Positions 1 to 11,800 of a stretch of DNA of 64,000 nucleotides are shown piece by piece. The stretch comes from Dipylidium caninum (lineage: Eukaryota > Platyhelminthes > Cestoda > Cyclophyllidea > Dipylidiidae), in NCBI GenBank assembly GCA_017562135.1, contig QEYB01000895.1, positions 1,240,001 to 1,304,000 on the forward strand, written 5' to 3'. The notes beneath the pieces are model-generated. The model had not been told where the DNA came from. It did not search any database and worked only from the letters and a program-made list of their open reading frames with translations. The position numbers and the translations under genes were made by a program. Within the stretch, counting starts at the first letter, position 1. Each line of letters opens with the position of its first letter.

Positions 1-2518
1 TTCAAAAGACATAATGGAAAAAGGAGATACAGATAAACTAGAGAAGTTCCATCAAATCCTGAGTAGACTGATGGTTAACCTTGAAAAAAAGCGCGAAAAC
101 ATGCCTACCGATGGTTTTAGTACACGTAAAAGTCACTGGATGAGGCTTCAAAAAAAATATTTTTTGACAGGTTTGGTAAAATGTGCAAAGGATCTGATCG
201 TCGCAGTAGATGTTAAATGAGGTGAAAATTGTTGCTTCGCCCATCTGAGATTGGCGGAGATTTCGATGCCGGCGTCATCAACCTAATGGAGAACAGAAGC
301 GAAAAATTAACTACCGACCCCTCGCCATCCACACAGTGCTCCAAGATGCTATTTCGCCATCTACGTCCCACCTACAAGGTGGAAGATGGGAAGGAGAAGA
401 GTCTGAGCCGAGGTAGGCACACATTCCAAAGCGTCTCGAGTTTTTCACACGCAATCACCCTACCTCCATAAATATTGCCCAATCGCCTCGCCTATAAATC
501 GCTGACACGCCACTCCGCTGTCTCCCCCCATTCCACCGAGGTGGGTTTCGCCTAAACCGACGCGTATGCGACTGCATGGGTCGGCGCGATGCGCTGCGAA
601 GCAACCGGTTTTGCGCGAGGACACGTAGCGCGCCGGCGGGGAGTGGAGGTTGAGGAGGTGGAAGAGACCAACGGGGGCGGGGCGGAGGGGAGAGGTTACG
701 CACTCCACCAACCGGAGGAGTTCAGGTCTGTTCTGTTAACAAGGCAACTTTTTCCTGTCACACCTTCCTGGCTTCAAAGTTACCCATCCATTTAATGCAT
801 GTGTTCCGATTTGCTCCGAAGTTCGGTTGCCTCGTTTACGTGGTTTACGGGTGGATCCAATGGGAAACGATACCGTTACACCACAAAATGTGGTATACGT
901 CACTCATAATTACGAAAGGGGAATATTCTAAACGATTGCCCTACGATTGTTAACAGTGGCAACCCGGCTTAAATACGAGCCTCTATCTGCGTAAGAAATA
1001 CAATGAATGGACTGACTGCTAGGAACTATGGGAAGCACTTTAGTTAGCTTTTAAAGGAGGGAATATACTGCCGCACACGAACACGTCACACGTTCAGTCC
1101 ACCTGAGGAGGAACGAGGGGAATTTGGCCCTGTGCAGCCCGCGAGGAACCAATTAGGAGACGGGTTCGGGTAACCAATTAATCATTAACGAGATCCCAAA
1201 AAGGGCTGGGGATTGAAACCGATTGCGAGGATTGGGAAGGAGAGGAGGGGGGGGAGGAGATCAGGAAAACCTCGGAAGCGCAAAGACAGGACCCTTTGAA
1301 GGTGTAAAATCATGTGAGTACGAAACACTCTCGCGTCGGTCAAAAGCGCGGATGTGGCAGCATGCGGCCTGATGGAGGAAGGGGAGGAGAGACAAAAGAC
1401 TCCAAGACGATAGGGGAGCATTCCACACAGTCGCAGTGCGTGTCGTGCTTCGTCAGGACACCGGAATGGCCCGAACCGCCGACCGGACTGCAAGGGCGCT
1501 GACTCACTGCTGCTGCTGCTGCTGCTACTGTTGCCTCTACTGCTGCTGCCCCACCGCAAGAACCGGCCTTTCGGGAGAGATATCCGCGGCCTTCCCCGCG
1601 GGGGAAAGGCGTGCTTGCCCGTATGCACAGCCTTTTAGCACCCGCCCTCACCCGCCCTCACGCATCTGCCGAAAAAATAAGGATTCTGCGTCCACTGCCG
1701 GGCCTCCGCTACATTTGGCATAGGCATCCAAGACGAAATTAACCACACTTAAAATGGATAATTTATCAATGACAGCGGTCACTCTCATGAGCATAAAGCG
1801 GCCGGAAAAGTACACAAAACCATATTTTGTGCACAGCTAACGAGGATAAGTAAGCAATCAGGGTATCGTGACGTCAAGTCAATCAAGCTCGATTACCACA
1901 AAGTAACTGGGACGATTACGTATCTTCATGGGCGAAGAAGGCTTGTGTGCACATACTCAGCACTGTTTAGTCTACCATGGCCATGCAATGTGTTAACATG
2001 TTCATGTGTGAGTGGGTTAATGAAATCGAAACTAAAAAAAGAACCATTCTAGAGACAGTGAATTGTGGAAATCTCAGCTGGATCCGCTAGTCAGACGATC
2101 TCGTTGAATCCAAATGCGGTAGGCAGGAAGGTAGTCTTGTCGAAAGAGAAGTGTTCTGCTCCCCTTCCCGCCATTTTACAACTTGACCAACACACAAATG
2201 TCCAAAACTGATGCGAAGAAGGCAAATGTTGACGTCGGAGGAAAAAGTTCAAGAAACAACAACAATTTTCGAACGCACACGGCTTGAAAGCTTCACGTTT
2301 CAAAAATTAATAACCGAAAAGGAAATGAAGAAAGAAAACAAACACCCTATTTTTAGACGTAGACTTCCAAAATAGAGCCATGCTGCTTTTGTTATTTCTT
2401 TGCTGATGTGTAAAGTAACGTCATTTGACGAAAACCCAGCCGCCACGATATATTAATGTCATTCCTGAGCTTGTTATTACTACAAACATTAATTCCAACT
2501 TTCGAATGCTCAACTCAC
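1..2518. other. Presumed glypican intron, no supported exon
   Basis: This stretch lies 3' of the last visible glypican exon and is probably intron. It holds a (CTG)n run at about 1507-1525 and GC-rich patches at 480-720 and 1200-1680. I looked for glypican cysteine motifs on the minus strand and saw none. A 68-codon plus-strand frame at 14-220 is unrecognised. Confidence 0.5.
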
Positions 2519-5500
2519 ATCTTCGACAAGAGTTCGTAGGAGCTTGCTCCCGGTGGCCAGTGCGTTGACAACCATGCGAGCCGGCGGGTAGACTTGGAGG
2601 AACTGCTCCCGCAGGTGCACATCGGTGAGGTCGAACGCATTCTGTTTGCCAAGGGCCTCAGACAGACAATTGATGCGACGGGAATCAGGTGTAATGGCGG
2701 AGCCTGTCGCCACCTCCGCCTTCTCCATCAGCACCACAATGGAGGTACGAAGCTGGTTAAAGAAGCTCGTGACCAATTGGGTCAAATCGCCACGACGTCC
2801 GGCCATGTAAGCCTCGAGATCATTGAAGAACTGAAAGAAGAAGGCGTGGTTCACCTTATAGTTGTACCCGTAGATGCCGCTGAAGGCCTCGTGCAAGCGG
2901 TTTCGCGCCTCCGTCAGGTCCGAGCGGAAGAAGTCTGAAGAGAATGGCATTGCCTGTTATGGTTTACCAACATCAACGATGAAATTGTGCACTGCGCTGG
3001 GTATCATTGAAATAGGCAGAAAAAGAATCCAAGCCTATGCCCAACATATGGCGCCACCTATGATCAAGACAGTAGGCACATTTTCCCTTCAATTTTTAAA
3101 CCTGCAGACAAAAAGCGGAGAAAAAGCACCAATCTTAACGACCTAGGACAAACACACGGACTGAATTAAAGGCAGGAGGTGGCTGCTGCCATAGGCGTCA
3201 CTCGAAATGCTCGTGAAAATTCAAAGCCGAGTTACCGAAGTCACACGTCCAGGCTGATTGACAACGGTTACCTCGAGGTAGCAATGGAGGGAACGTTCTA
3301 TGTGGATCAAAAAAGTAGCCATCCCCAAATACGAGCGGGCGAAGTATGAAGACAGCTACTGAGACCCAGAAAAATGGCTCTTATAGCGGACTCGCCATTA
3401 CACAGTTAACGCAGTGGGAAAAATTCCGGTATCAAAATAACACTTCTGAACTACTCAACTTGGGCTCTCCTGTTGCCTGAGAGCCTGAACCCCTCGTTGC
3501 AGACTACTTTCATTGAGGCCAACCGAATCTGCAACAACCTCAAAACAAAAATCAACGGTGCTGGGGTGTGGATTCCTACACCAAGGTGTGTACCATTGTG
3601 AGAATGCATGCGCCTTTGATGATGATACCACTGGAAAACAGGACAGGTTTCATTTTCACTTTCTGCTCCGTTAAGCGGGCCGCCTTGTGACAAATAGAGG
3701 GAGTATATGTGCTGCCTTAGAGGCAATCAGTGGACAGGGGAATGAAGTCAGCAGCTGTCAATCAGAGAAAGCGTTTCATTGCATTCGAAAAGGGTACATG
3801 TAGAAAGGCGGATTAACTAGCCATGAAACTTCTGCGAAAGACGAGAATAACGAAATCGAAAGCTTCCCAGGAGTGAAGCTAAATCAAACAATCTAAAGGT
3901 GCGTAAATGAGCAACCAAATTTCCTTTTTTCTGGCCGGGAATAGCGAATTTTACCGGTCAGCAGAGAAGACTTTGCGCGGGTGAGTATATCCGCAACTCA
4001 GTGAGTGTCAGCCAGTACTGTCAAATTGTCTGATACACGCACATGATTCATTCTTTCTACTTGCATGGACGCCGGATGCGCACACAGATGAAGAGAGGCA
4101 TCTGAACACCGGCGGACGGCGATAAGTCATCGCCCATAGCCTGGTGAAAGTGCTAGCTCTCACAAAGGCAATTCCTGCCTCCACTTCATCTCTGCCCAAT
4201 TTCTTCGACGAGGTCACCAAACCCTGCCATCAGCAGCATTTCGATAAAATGACATAAACTTGTCAATTAGATTAGTATTTTTTGCGAGAACACCTAGAAA
4301 CTACACAGCCACAGGAGGGCAGAGTCTTCCTAAATCCAGTTCCATCAGGAGGGGTTACGCAAAAAAGAGCAGTCTTCAATCCCAGCAAGTGGGCCTCAAA
4401 GCAGAGGACAAGTAAAGCAGGGAGTTGAGGCCTTGACGACCTTGGGCTAACGGAGTAGCCCCTGTTATGCCAAATAGCAAGACGCAAGTGGTGGTCTTCT
4501 CGGCCATAACATCGAGAAAATTTCATGGCCGTAACAAATTAATACCACTCGGTGGTATCAACCTGGGATACCACTTCGACATGAGGAACTCATCGGTGAG
4601 TTCCTTCTTTGCTAATCACTAAAACTGAGTTTAATTTCTTACTAGCAATACCGGCAAAATTAGCTAAGGGGACAATCCATTCCTCCTCTACTTAATAAGA
4701 GGTTATACATCATTGGGATAATACGCTGCACATGAAATTGATTACGAGGAATGGAAAATTTACGGCCTCAAGGGGGGCTGTTGAAGCGGCAAAGTGATTC
4801 ACGGGTCCTAGATAAACTGGACGGAGGTCAATACCCGATGGGGAAATAGAGGATGCGATTAAACGGGAAGTGGTGGATGAAGGACCTGTTTTGGCATGGC
4901 CGCAGGGGAGGTGAGTCACCGGGCTGGGGTCTGCAGAAGCAGCGCTGGGAACGGGCTCGGGTTCGGCGGCCGCCGCCGCCGCCGCCGCGACCGCGTAATT
5001 ACGCCAGAGGTGTGTGCGAGTGTGTGTGTGTAGCGTGGGCTCGGAAGCGCGCGTGCACCCATGTGTGCATGGACAGGAGGTAGAGGCCCAAGGGTCTACG
5101 CCAAAACACTACGGAGGTGTATACAGTAGACCAAAGATGTACTAAATTATCTAGATTCAGCCGATTCAAAGTTCAGGACACCTTCTTCATACTCACTCTC
5201 ACTAATAACTTCAACAACAGCGTCCACGAAACCGTTCGTGCCAGGAGAATGACGCGCTTAAACTCGTAACATGCCTTAATAACCTTTGTGGGGGAGGATT
5301 TCTTCAATATCAAAAAAGTGAGCTAGCGTATTGTTATGAGATAAGTGTAACAGCGACTTGACTTTAGACACTTGACAATTGGTCTTAGTGTGTAAGAAGG
5401 CGATTCTTGAATATGTTTCAGTATTTAGTGGAGGTCTGACTAGACACCAACTTCATCACAACCTTCGATGACAACAGAAGCCTGGATTCGTGAAATAAAG

Positions 5501-6442
5501 AAAAAATTCATCTGACCAAATGTCAAATCTGGAAATTCTAATCTGAAGATTTAAAATGACTACAATTTTTTGAAGTCCGTCAATAACACGGTTTTCCCGA
5601 AATAAGAATAGTTAAGACAACATTTAAGGTACGAAAGTAATGACGTAAAATTAAATAAACGATATTAGAGGTGGTGCAATAGTCGGTGGCTGCTGCAGTT
5701 GTAAAAAATTACAGAGCTGTAAACCGTCAAGTAAAATGACGCAACACAAAGGGAGCAGGTTAGCGCCCAAAAAGGCATTCACGATTGGCAACTTCGCAAT
5801 AAATCTTTTAGATAATCGCCCACATTTTGATGCAACGGGGGAGTTAGAAGTTACACTGATAAAATAGCTCATATTTTTATAATTGATATATGAAGTGGAG
5901 GAAACGGAAGAGTATATTTTTTTGTAAAACCTGATTGTCCACAACGTCAAATATTTATATGCAATGTACAAGCACATTTGATTCAAAAATTACGACTTTA
6001 AAAACAATTACCATCACAAATTATTGCCGTTGCAAGAGTAAGATTTAAGAGAATCAAAAGTAAACTCACAGTCCAAAGCAACGCTGTCAGTTTCCATTTG
6101 TTCGGCAACAGGAATAAGCCAATTAACAAGAGAAGGGAGAAGCTCACGTTCACTAAAAGCATATATATCCATTTCCATCTGCTTATCGCAACATGTGTTG
6201 CCTTCGGGCATCGGACAGACTTGCTGATCTAAGGTGAATGGGTACTAAGGAGGACGAACAGACTTACGGTAGGATTGAGGAGCGGTACCAGTAACAAATA
6301 CTTTATATCTGTATGCTAGCCAATCTCTCTTTGCTTTAGTGCAATCCAGACCATAAACGGGAATAGTAATGAGCGACAGCAATATTATAAGGAAGAGAGA
6401 GAGACTGCACGAAAACCTGGGAGTACTTTGATAACGGGACAT
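2519..6442 (-). CDS. GPC: Glypican, N-terminal half (3 exons, 3' end outside window)
   Basis: Glypicans are GPI-anchored heparan sulfate proteoglycans that modulate Wnt, Hedgehog and BMP ligands at the cell surface. Exons on the minus strand: 6442-6268, 6228-6070 and 2934-2519, 250 codons in frame with matching phases. The first exon encodes a start Met and a hydrophobic signal peptide (about residues 15-31) followed by LDC. The second carries the glypican cysteine signature CPMPEGNTCC, which aligns with CPQEYTCC of animal glypicans. The third gives the helical core segment (FFRSDLTEARNRL, then a QFFNDL stretch). The last exon ends in a GTGAGT donor, so the gene goes on, but I found no later glypican exon at 1-2518. 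The third-exon acceptor at 2935 was chosen because its phase fits. The C-terminal cysteines, glycosaminoglycan sites and GPI signal are not in view, so the subclass is open. Confidence 0.82.
2935..6069 (-). other. Glypican intron 2 (3.1 kb)
   Basis: Large intron between the second and third glypican exons. It contains a pure (GCC)n tract at about 4963-4991 followed by a GT-rich stretch, and an AT-rich part from 5.1 kb onward. No coding sequence was recognised on either strand. Confidence 0.6.
4963..4991. repeat. (GCC)n microsatellite
   Basis: Uninterrupted GCC/GGC triplets, lying inside the second glypican intron. Confidence 0.9.
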
Positions 6443-8522
6443 TGTTTTATTTCAGTATACGTTCACTTGTGAGCGGATGGCGTAAATTATAAAAATTATC
6501 CAATTATTAAACGTAATTCCAAGCTGATGTTCGTAAGCATGGCAGTCCACCTATTCATAATAAAACTGAGGTCATCATACTTGAATCTGAAGTATAACAA
6601 TAAACAAAGCATTAATGTATTAACACCTACAGTTATGATGTCCCATAATTGAACAAATAACCTATAGATTTAATTAATGAAGGTATGAACTGGCGCAATA
6701 TATGACAAAGTGTAAGCATAATATTTTGCTCTTTTGAAAGAGGGACTTATGTATAGGCACATCCAATAAATCTAATTCATTAAAAGCATGTTTGTACGGC
6801 ATCCGGATTAAGTCTACATTCAGTTAATAATACGAAAGATATATCTCAAGAATGTTTCAACTATTAAGCTCCGGCGGCGCGGCGGAGCCTGATACCCATA
6901 TTGTCAGTTAGACGAACCTTTCAAAGACGCAACATTTGGAATGTGCAAATCAACTGATGAATTAAAACATAATTTGAAAAGGTAAAGTCTCTAGCCATAA
7001 CGACTGCTAAAGTCTTTCTTTTAAAATAAATTTAAAAAAACTTGCATTTGCTAATAGAATTGCAACCGTTTTTTGCTAAAATTTTGGGGTATGGTATGGT
7101 TTTACAGAAAATTTGGAATTTGATGGAATTCTTTGTTTCTATATTATCCGCCAGAGTTTTCCATTTGTACAAATTTGGAATGAGATGTAAATATTTATTC
7201 TTTTCAGCCTGCGAATACCCCAAGGATAAACTACAGGTCGTGGTTAAATTTGGGGAAGAGCACGTGGTCGGAGCGCCATAAAAATAAACTTTCATATATG
7301 ACATGCGTAAGAACCGGTATTAACTGTTTCCTTATTTGCCCCAAAAAGATATTCACGAACCGTGTTACTTCATAAGTACTCTTGTGCTCCGTGGGTGTGA
7401 TTAATGTGTATGCGTCACGTTTAGATATACTTCCGGAAAATCACTTAATCTTTACTTTTGAGTATAAAATGGAGGCTTATTTTGACTCCTCCGCGGGGGG
7501 CGAAGGTTTATATGCTGTTAATGAGAACTGGAGATTTCACATAGAGAACTGTCTAGGAGGAAATATACATCGGGAATATTCTCCATGGAACAGATAGTAA
7601 ATATTGGAAACTATAAAACGGGCTTTGAATAAAGAACACAAAGCGCGTTTTTTCACATTATTCATTATATGCAAATGGAATAACTTCCATTGTCATCTAC
7701 GACAAGTGATGATTTAGTGTAACTCAGTGGCAGTAGTGTATAGCGGAACAACAAAGCCTAGCAGTCGTGTCAATTCGTACGGCACATATGACCCCACCGT
7801 TTTTATTTATCATACGCAGATATTTCAATACAGCCGTAGCCATGTGGCTAGTTCTAAATTTAGACCAAATTCTACGAATATTTGCGTGCGGATCGGATTC
7901 CACAGTCGTTGTCCTCGATTCCTCCACGTTATCAACATGGGCCGGTAGTCTTCCTCGACGCTCCATGGCGATATTCAAATTGGCAGACCGAAACTTTTGG
8001 AACCGGTATCGTGTAGCCTTTTCATGAGAGGACCCATCACCGAGTGGCTCATTAGCGTTTCTCGAAGATTTAGCTGCGCTACAATTCAATTTGAACTCGT
8101 ACAAGAAGGTAGATAGGTGGAATTGCGATTTGTTTCCATCTCACAGGCTAGGCCCCCACCATCCGCCTCATGCGTGCGGAGGGGATTAGAAAGGCGAGAT
8201 TGAGACTTAAATGTTCGGGATCAGGTTGGACAGTGCAGACCAGCCTGTCCTGTTAGACCATGAGAATTTCCACGGGCTGAGGCCCCGGGGTGTATCATCT
8301 GTATCTTTGCTCGTAACCAGAATTTACCTCTGAAGGTGATCAGTTCGCAATCGCAGAGGAGTGACCTGGTTCTTAGCTGGGAAGGCCACACCAATAGATA
8401 TGGAATGCTTCAAAGTTAAACCCACAGACCCCGGCGGTCGCCTCGAGAAGGCGCCCGGGTCTTTGCTTCACCAAAAAAAGGTGTGAAACAGAAGTTATTT
8501 GAGTAGCGGAGAGACAGCGGGA
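6443..8522. other. AT-rich flank upstream of glypican
   Basis: Includes the presumed promoter side of the glypican gene. Composition is clearly more AT-rich than the next 12 kb. The only candidate coding piece is the minus-strand frame at 7724-8104, listed separately. Confidence 0.5.
7724..8104 (-). CDS. Unrecognised open frame, possible terminal exon
   Basis: A 126-codon minus-strand frame ends in TGA and encodes a basic, serine- and arginine-containing sequence with no family signature I recognise. The first in-frame codon is TTG, not ATG, so if real it would be an internal or terminal exon. The first ATG is about 44 codons in. It lies 1.3 kb upstream of the glypican start on the same strand. 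An overlapping plus-strand frame of 86 codons at 7767-8027 weakens the case. A chance frame is at least as likely. Confidence 0.2.
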   Translation of the reverse strand: MYEFKLNCSAAKSSRNANEPLGDGSSHEKATRYRFQKFRSANLNIAMERRGRLPAHVDNVEESRTTTVESDPHANIRRIWSKFRTSHMATAVLKYLRMINKNGGVICAVRIDTTARLCCSAIHYCH

Positions 8523-8853
8523 GACACTTAATGTCAAGTCTTGACAACTGCGCCACACGTTCGTGGGACTTGCTCAATTTCGTGGCGTAATGGGTTGCAA
8601 ACGTGTATGCCTGCCGCGTGGCGCAGCACCTTTCAACCCGCTGAATCCCTCTCTGTCAGCATTCTGCTCCGTCGAGACTTTCTCAAGGTGCGCAGAATGC
8701 CACGCTGAGCTTCTACAGCCTCGGAGCCTTGTTGTCCCGCGTCACTGGGAATGACGAGACGAGACGAGACGAGACCTCATCATCAGATAGCAGCGCGTGC
8801 CGTTTCGGTGAAGGTTGGTAGCCGCAAAACTGGTGGGAATCGGTGGAGAGTGG
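8523..8853 (+). repeat. Interspersed repeat, copy 1
   Basis: This 331-bp segment is nearly identical to 33142-33424, differing by a few substitutions and two indels (an extra block near 8607-8640 and another near 8727-8757). Its left end holds the inverted repeat TGTCAAG-T-CTTGACA at 8532-8546, and its right part carries a CGAGA tandem at 8753-8775. No open frame is shared beyond a short one, so it looks non-coding. It could be a SINE, a solo LTR of a small retroelement or another non-autonomous element. I see no clear target-site duplication, so the class stays open. Confidence 0.85.
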
Positions 8854-11800
8854 AGCAAGAGGTGTCGGCAGACCCGCGACATGTCTCTGCCCCCAAATGC
8901 ATCCAGGCATCAGCAGATAGCTTCTGGCCATCACTACGTCTTGAACCGATAAACGTCGAAACTGTTTGAATTACAATTTTGCGCCTATTTTTAACGGTAT
9001 AAGTGGTAAAAGCTTTTTGAGCTACGTCCCTTGTGAATTACATTTGCTTGACCTCCGTTTTCACTAGGCTACCTCTCGACACGCCAATGTTCCCGTGGCG
9101 GGGAAACTGAATGATCACGCCTCGAGTGAGGCACAGTGCCCGCAGTAGAAGAAGGAGTTACTTTTAGCTAACTTAGCATGGTGGTGTTTTTGAGATCACC
9201 GTGGTTTTTTCACTACTCAGTTTGTTTGTCCACTGAAAGGGGTTTTCGCTTTCATTCAATGGTCAGGCTCAAATGGATAGAATCGGTCAAGTAAAGGCCG
9301 TTTGTGACGCTTGTAAGCCTGGTGATGAAGATAACCGTCTTCGCGTTCGTAAATTGACTGATGAAAGATAACAATTCAGCACTTCAATGACAATTTAAAC
9401 TGAGGGATATGGTCGAGGACTATATTCCCTTAAAATTGTCATACGCATGCTGAATTCCAAAGGCTTCTTCGTCGAGCCCCCCGTCCAATGCAGGAGGCAC
9501 GGGAAGTCAATGGGTCCACCTGATTTCCCGATCGAATGACCATGGGAGCACCGCAAAGCGTCCACTTTTCAACACCTCTCGCCGACGCCACGAGAGATTT
9601 GCATGGACGACCGCCTGTGAACCGCTAACGGGCCGGACGAATAGCCCATTTTGCCCCTCGGAAATTCACCTTTCTTGGTAGTATTCTAGAGTGGTCACGT
9701 CGTCTCCCAATTGAAATGTCGCCTCGTATTGCTGCCTGGACCTTCGAGTCATTCCCGGGTGGCAGTGCATGGACTGAATGAACCAAGGCCTTTCACCGTC
9801 GGCGCATGTCGGCAGGGCGAGAGGAGCAAGTCAAGAGGTGTGAGCATAGGTTAGAGGAAATGCAGATACGCCGTGAAAATCTCACTTCAACACCTCCTCC
9901 GAAAAGAAGACAATGAAACTTGAGTCATTTGGCAGGGAGACCACGCCCTCCCGACCGCAAGGCCCCGAAGGCCGCCGTGTTAACTGCCCCCGCCTCATTT
10001 TAACCGGATCTACGTCTTTGCTCGCACACACTACGGTATCGGTGAAGTACAAAGGCGTGGCGGGAGCAATTCATTAGTGCTCACTTGTGCAGGATTTTTC
10101 ACTAAAGGAGATGCCCGTCTCCTCCCAAATGGGCAATTTTGCATGTGCACGAAGTAGCACTTGAACACCACCGTGGGAATCTACTATTCTGCAAACGTGT
10201 CCAAATTAGGAGGAAATGTTGGCTGTTTCCTCCTCATTTCCTAAATGGGGTGGAATGCCGCCTTGACTTAAGCTGACCGAAGTGAGGCACCTGATTTGTG
10301 AGTGTCGTTGGCGTACCTGCAGCGTCCTCCGTGGCAACCGGTGGGAGCGTTGCCCGCGTGCAGCACGTGAGTGCCCCGTCAGTGCTGTGGACGAGGGAGC
10401 TCGGCACCGCCTGTTCCACTCCAACTTCTCCTCAATTAACTCCATCGCATAACTGTCGTCCGCTGGCTCAGTGGGCCTGAGATGAGGTAATCTATCACTG
10501 TATGGCTGTTGGGTTGGCAACAAATTAGTCAGTAAAACCCCATGCGGGTCGCAGTTCCCCCGGGGGAGTATGAACCGAGTTAGGCCCCCGGCCTGACGTC
10601 TCGGCAACCAGTCCCGTATTTTTACCACCTCGAAATCGGGTGTGTATGGCCAACCTCACTGTTTTCACCTTCTAACATGTGGCGCCATGCCTGGTTACTT
10701 TTTGCTGAAAGGTACACCCGAGCAGGCACGGAGCAGATGACCGAGTGATCAGTTCACCCGAGCGACCATCTGCACCACCGCGTGGTCGCTGGGCGCGGCT
10801 CGGCAGCCGGAGTGTGGAAGGGTCGAGGACGGGGAGGCCTCCCCGGGCCCAAATTGGGGCAGCAACAAAGGCGCGATGCAACCTGTCGAGTTAATTATAA
10901 GAGCATCCTTAGCTTCCGTTTGATCAGTTTAGTGAGATTAAGGCCTGAGGCAGATGCTCGGCGCTGCGTTATTTCCGGGTCTGGAAAACACCCAAATGAA
11001 CTCGCAATCTGCTTAATGCGCTTGAAGTGAAACGCACGCGCTTGCACCTCTCCTCTTCGCGGTATTCCTCATTCATAATGGTTACAAGGGCGCCAACTCA
11101 TTTGATTTCTCCCACAGAAGTGAGGTAATAGCGAGTGCATTAGTGACGCATTTTCGTCCACCCCAGGGGAGAAAACCGCGAGGGCTATGAATTTGCATGA
11201 AGTATAATTAAGAACTACTAGGCGAGAGTACCTTTGGCAGGTAAGGAGGCTGTCTACGCCTTAGAGATTGAAACAATGGCCGCCTTCCTAGAGTGGTATG
11301 ACTGAGGCCGACTTTCGACTAGCAGCACGGCGGTTCATCGGGGCGAAGACGTGCTGGTGGTGGCGGAGTGGTCAGGCGCGGCAGTGGGATTGCACCTGTT
11401 TACGTTGGATTTGCGGCCGCAGTCGCCGCGCTTGGCCGGAGCCGACGTCGACTGTTGTCAGGCCAGATGCAGTCAGCCGCGGACGGAGCCAGTGGACCGT
11501 GAAGGCGATGCGGCGATGGGCAGCCGCATCAGATTTGCACTAATGTCGTGACATTCAGTCAACCGGCGGAAATAATCTACCTGCCATCAGCACAAATGAA
11601 AACACAAACTGACGTCCTTCTTCACTCCTTTAAAGCCTGGGTTCAAGTACATTTTGTGGACCTCGCAGGCCGGGTGTAAGAGGCGAGAAACTCCACGACA
11701 TGAATAAGGCCTTTGCATATCAGGATATTTTCTCCGAGCAGGCCCGCCGTTTTGTCAGTCCGAATGTTATCTAAAAGCGAGACACGAATTCCACTGTTTT

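Noticed and set aside
14..220. 68-codon plus-strand frame at the window edge
   Set aside because: Lysine-rich, no family match, and it lies within the presumed glypican intron with an equal-length frame on the other strand.
8753..8775. CGAGA repeats as a possible CRISPR-like array
   Set aside because: Pure 5-bp tandem without spacers, inside an interspersed repeat of a eukaryote.
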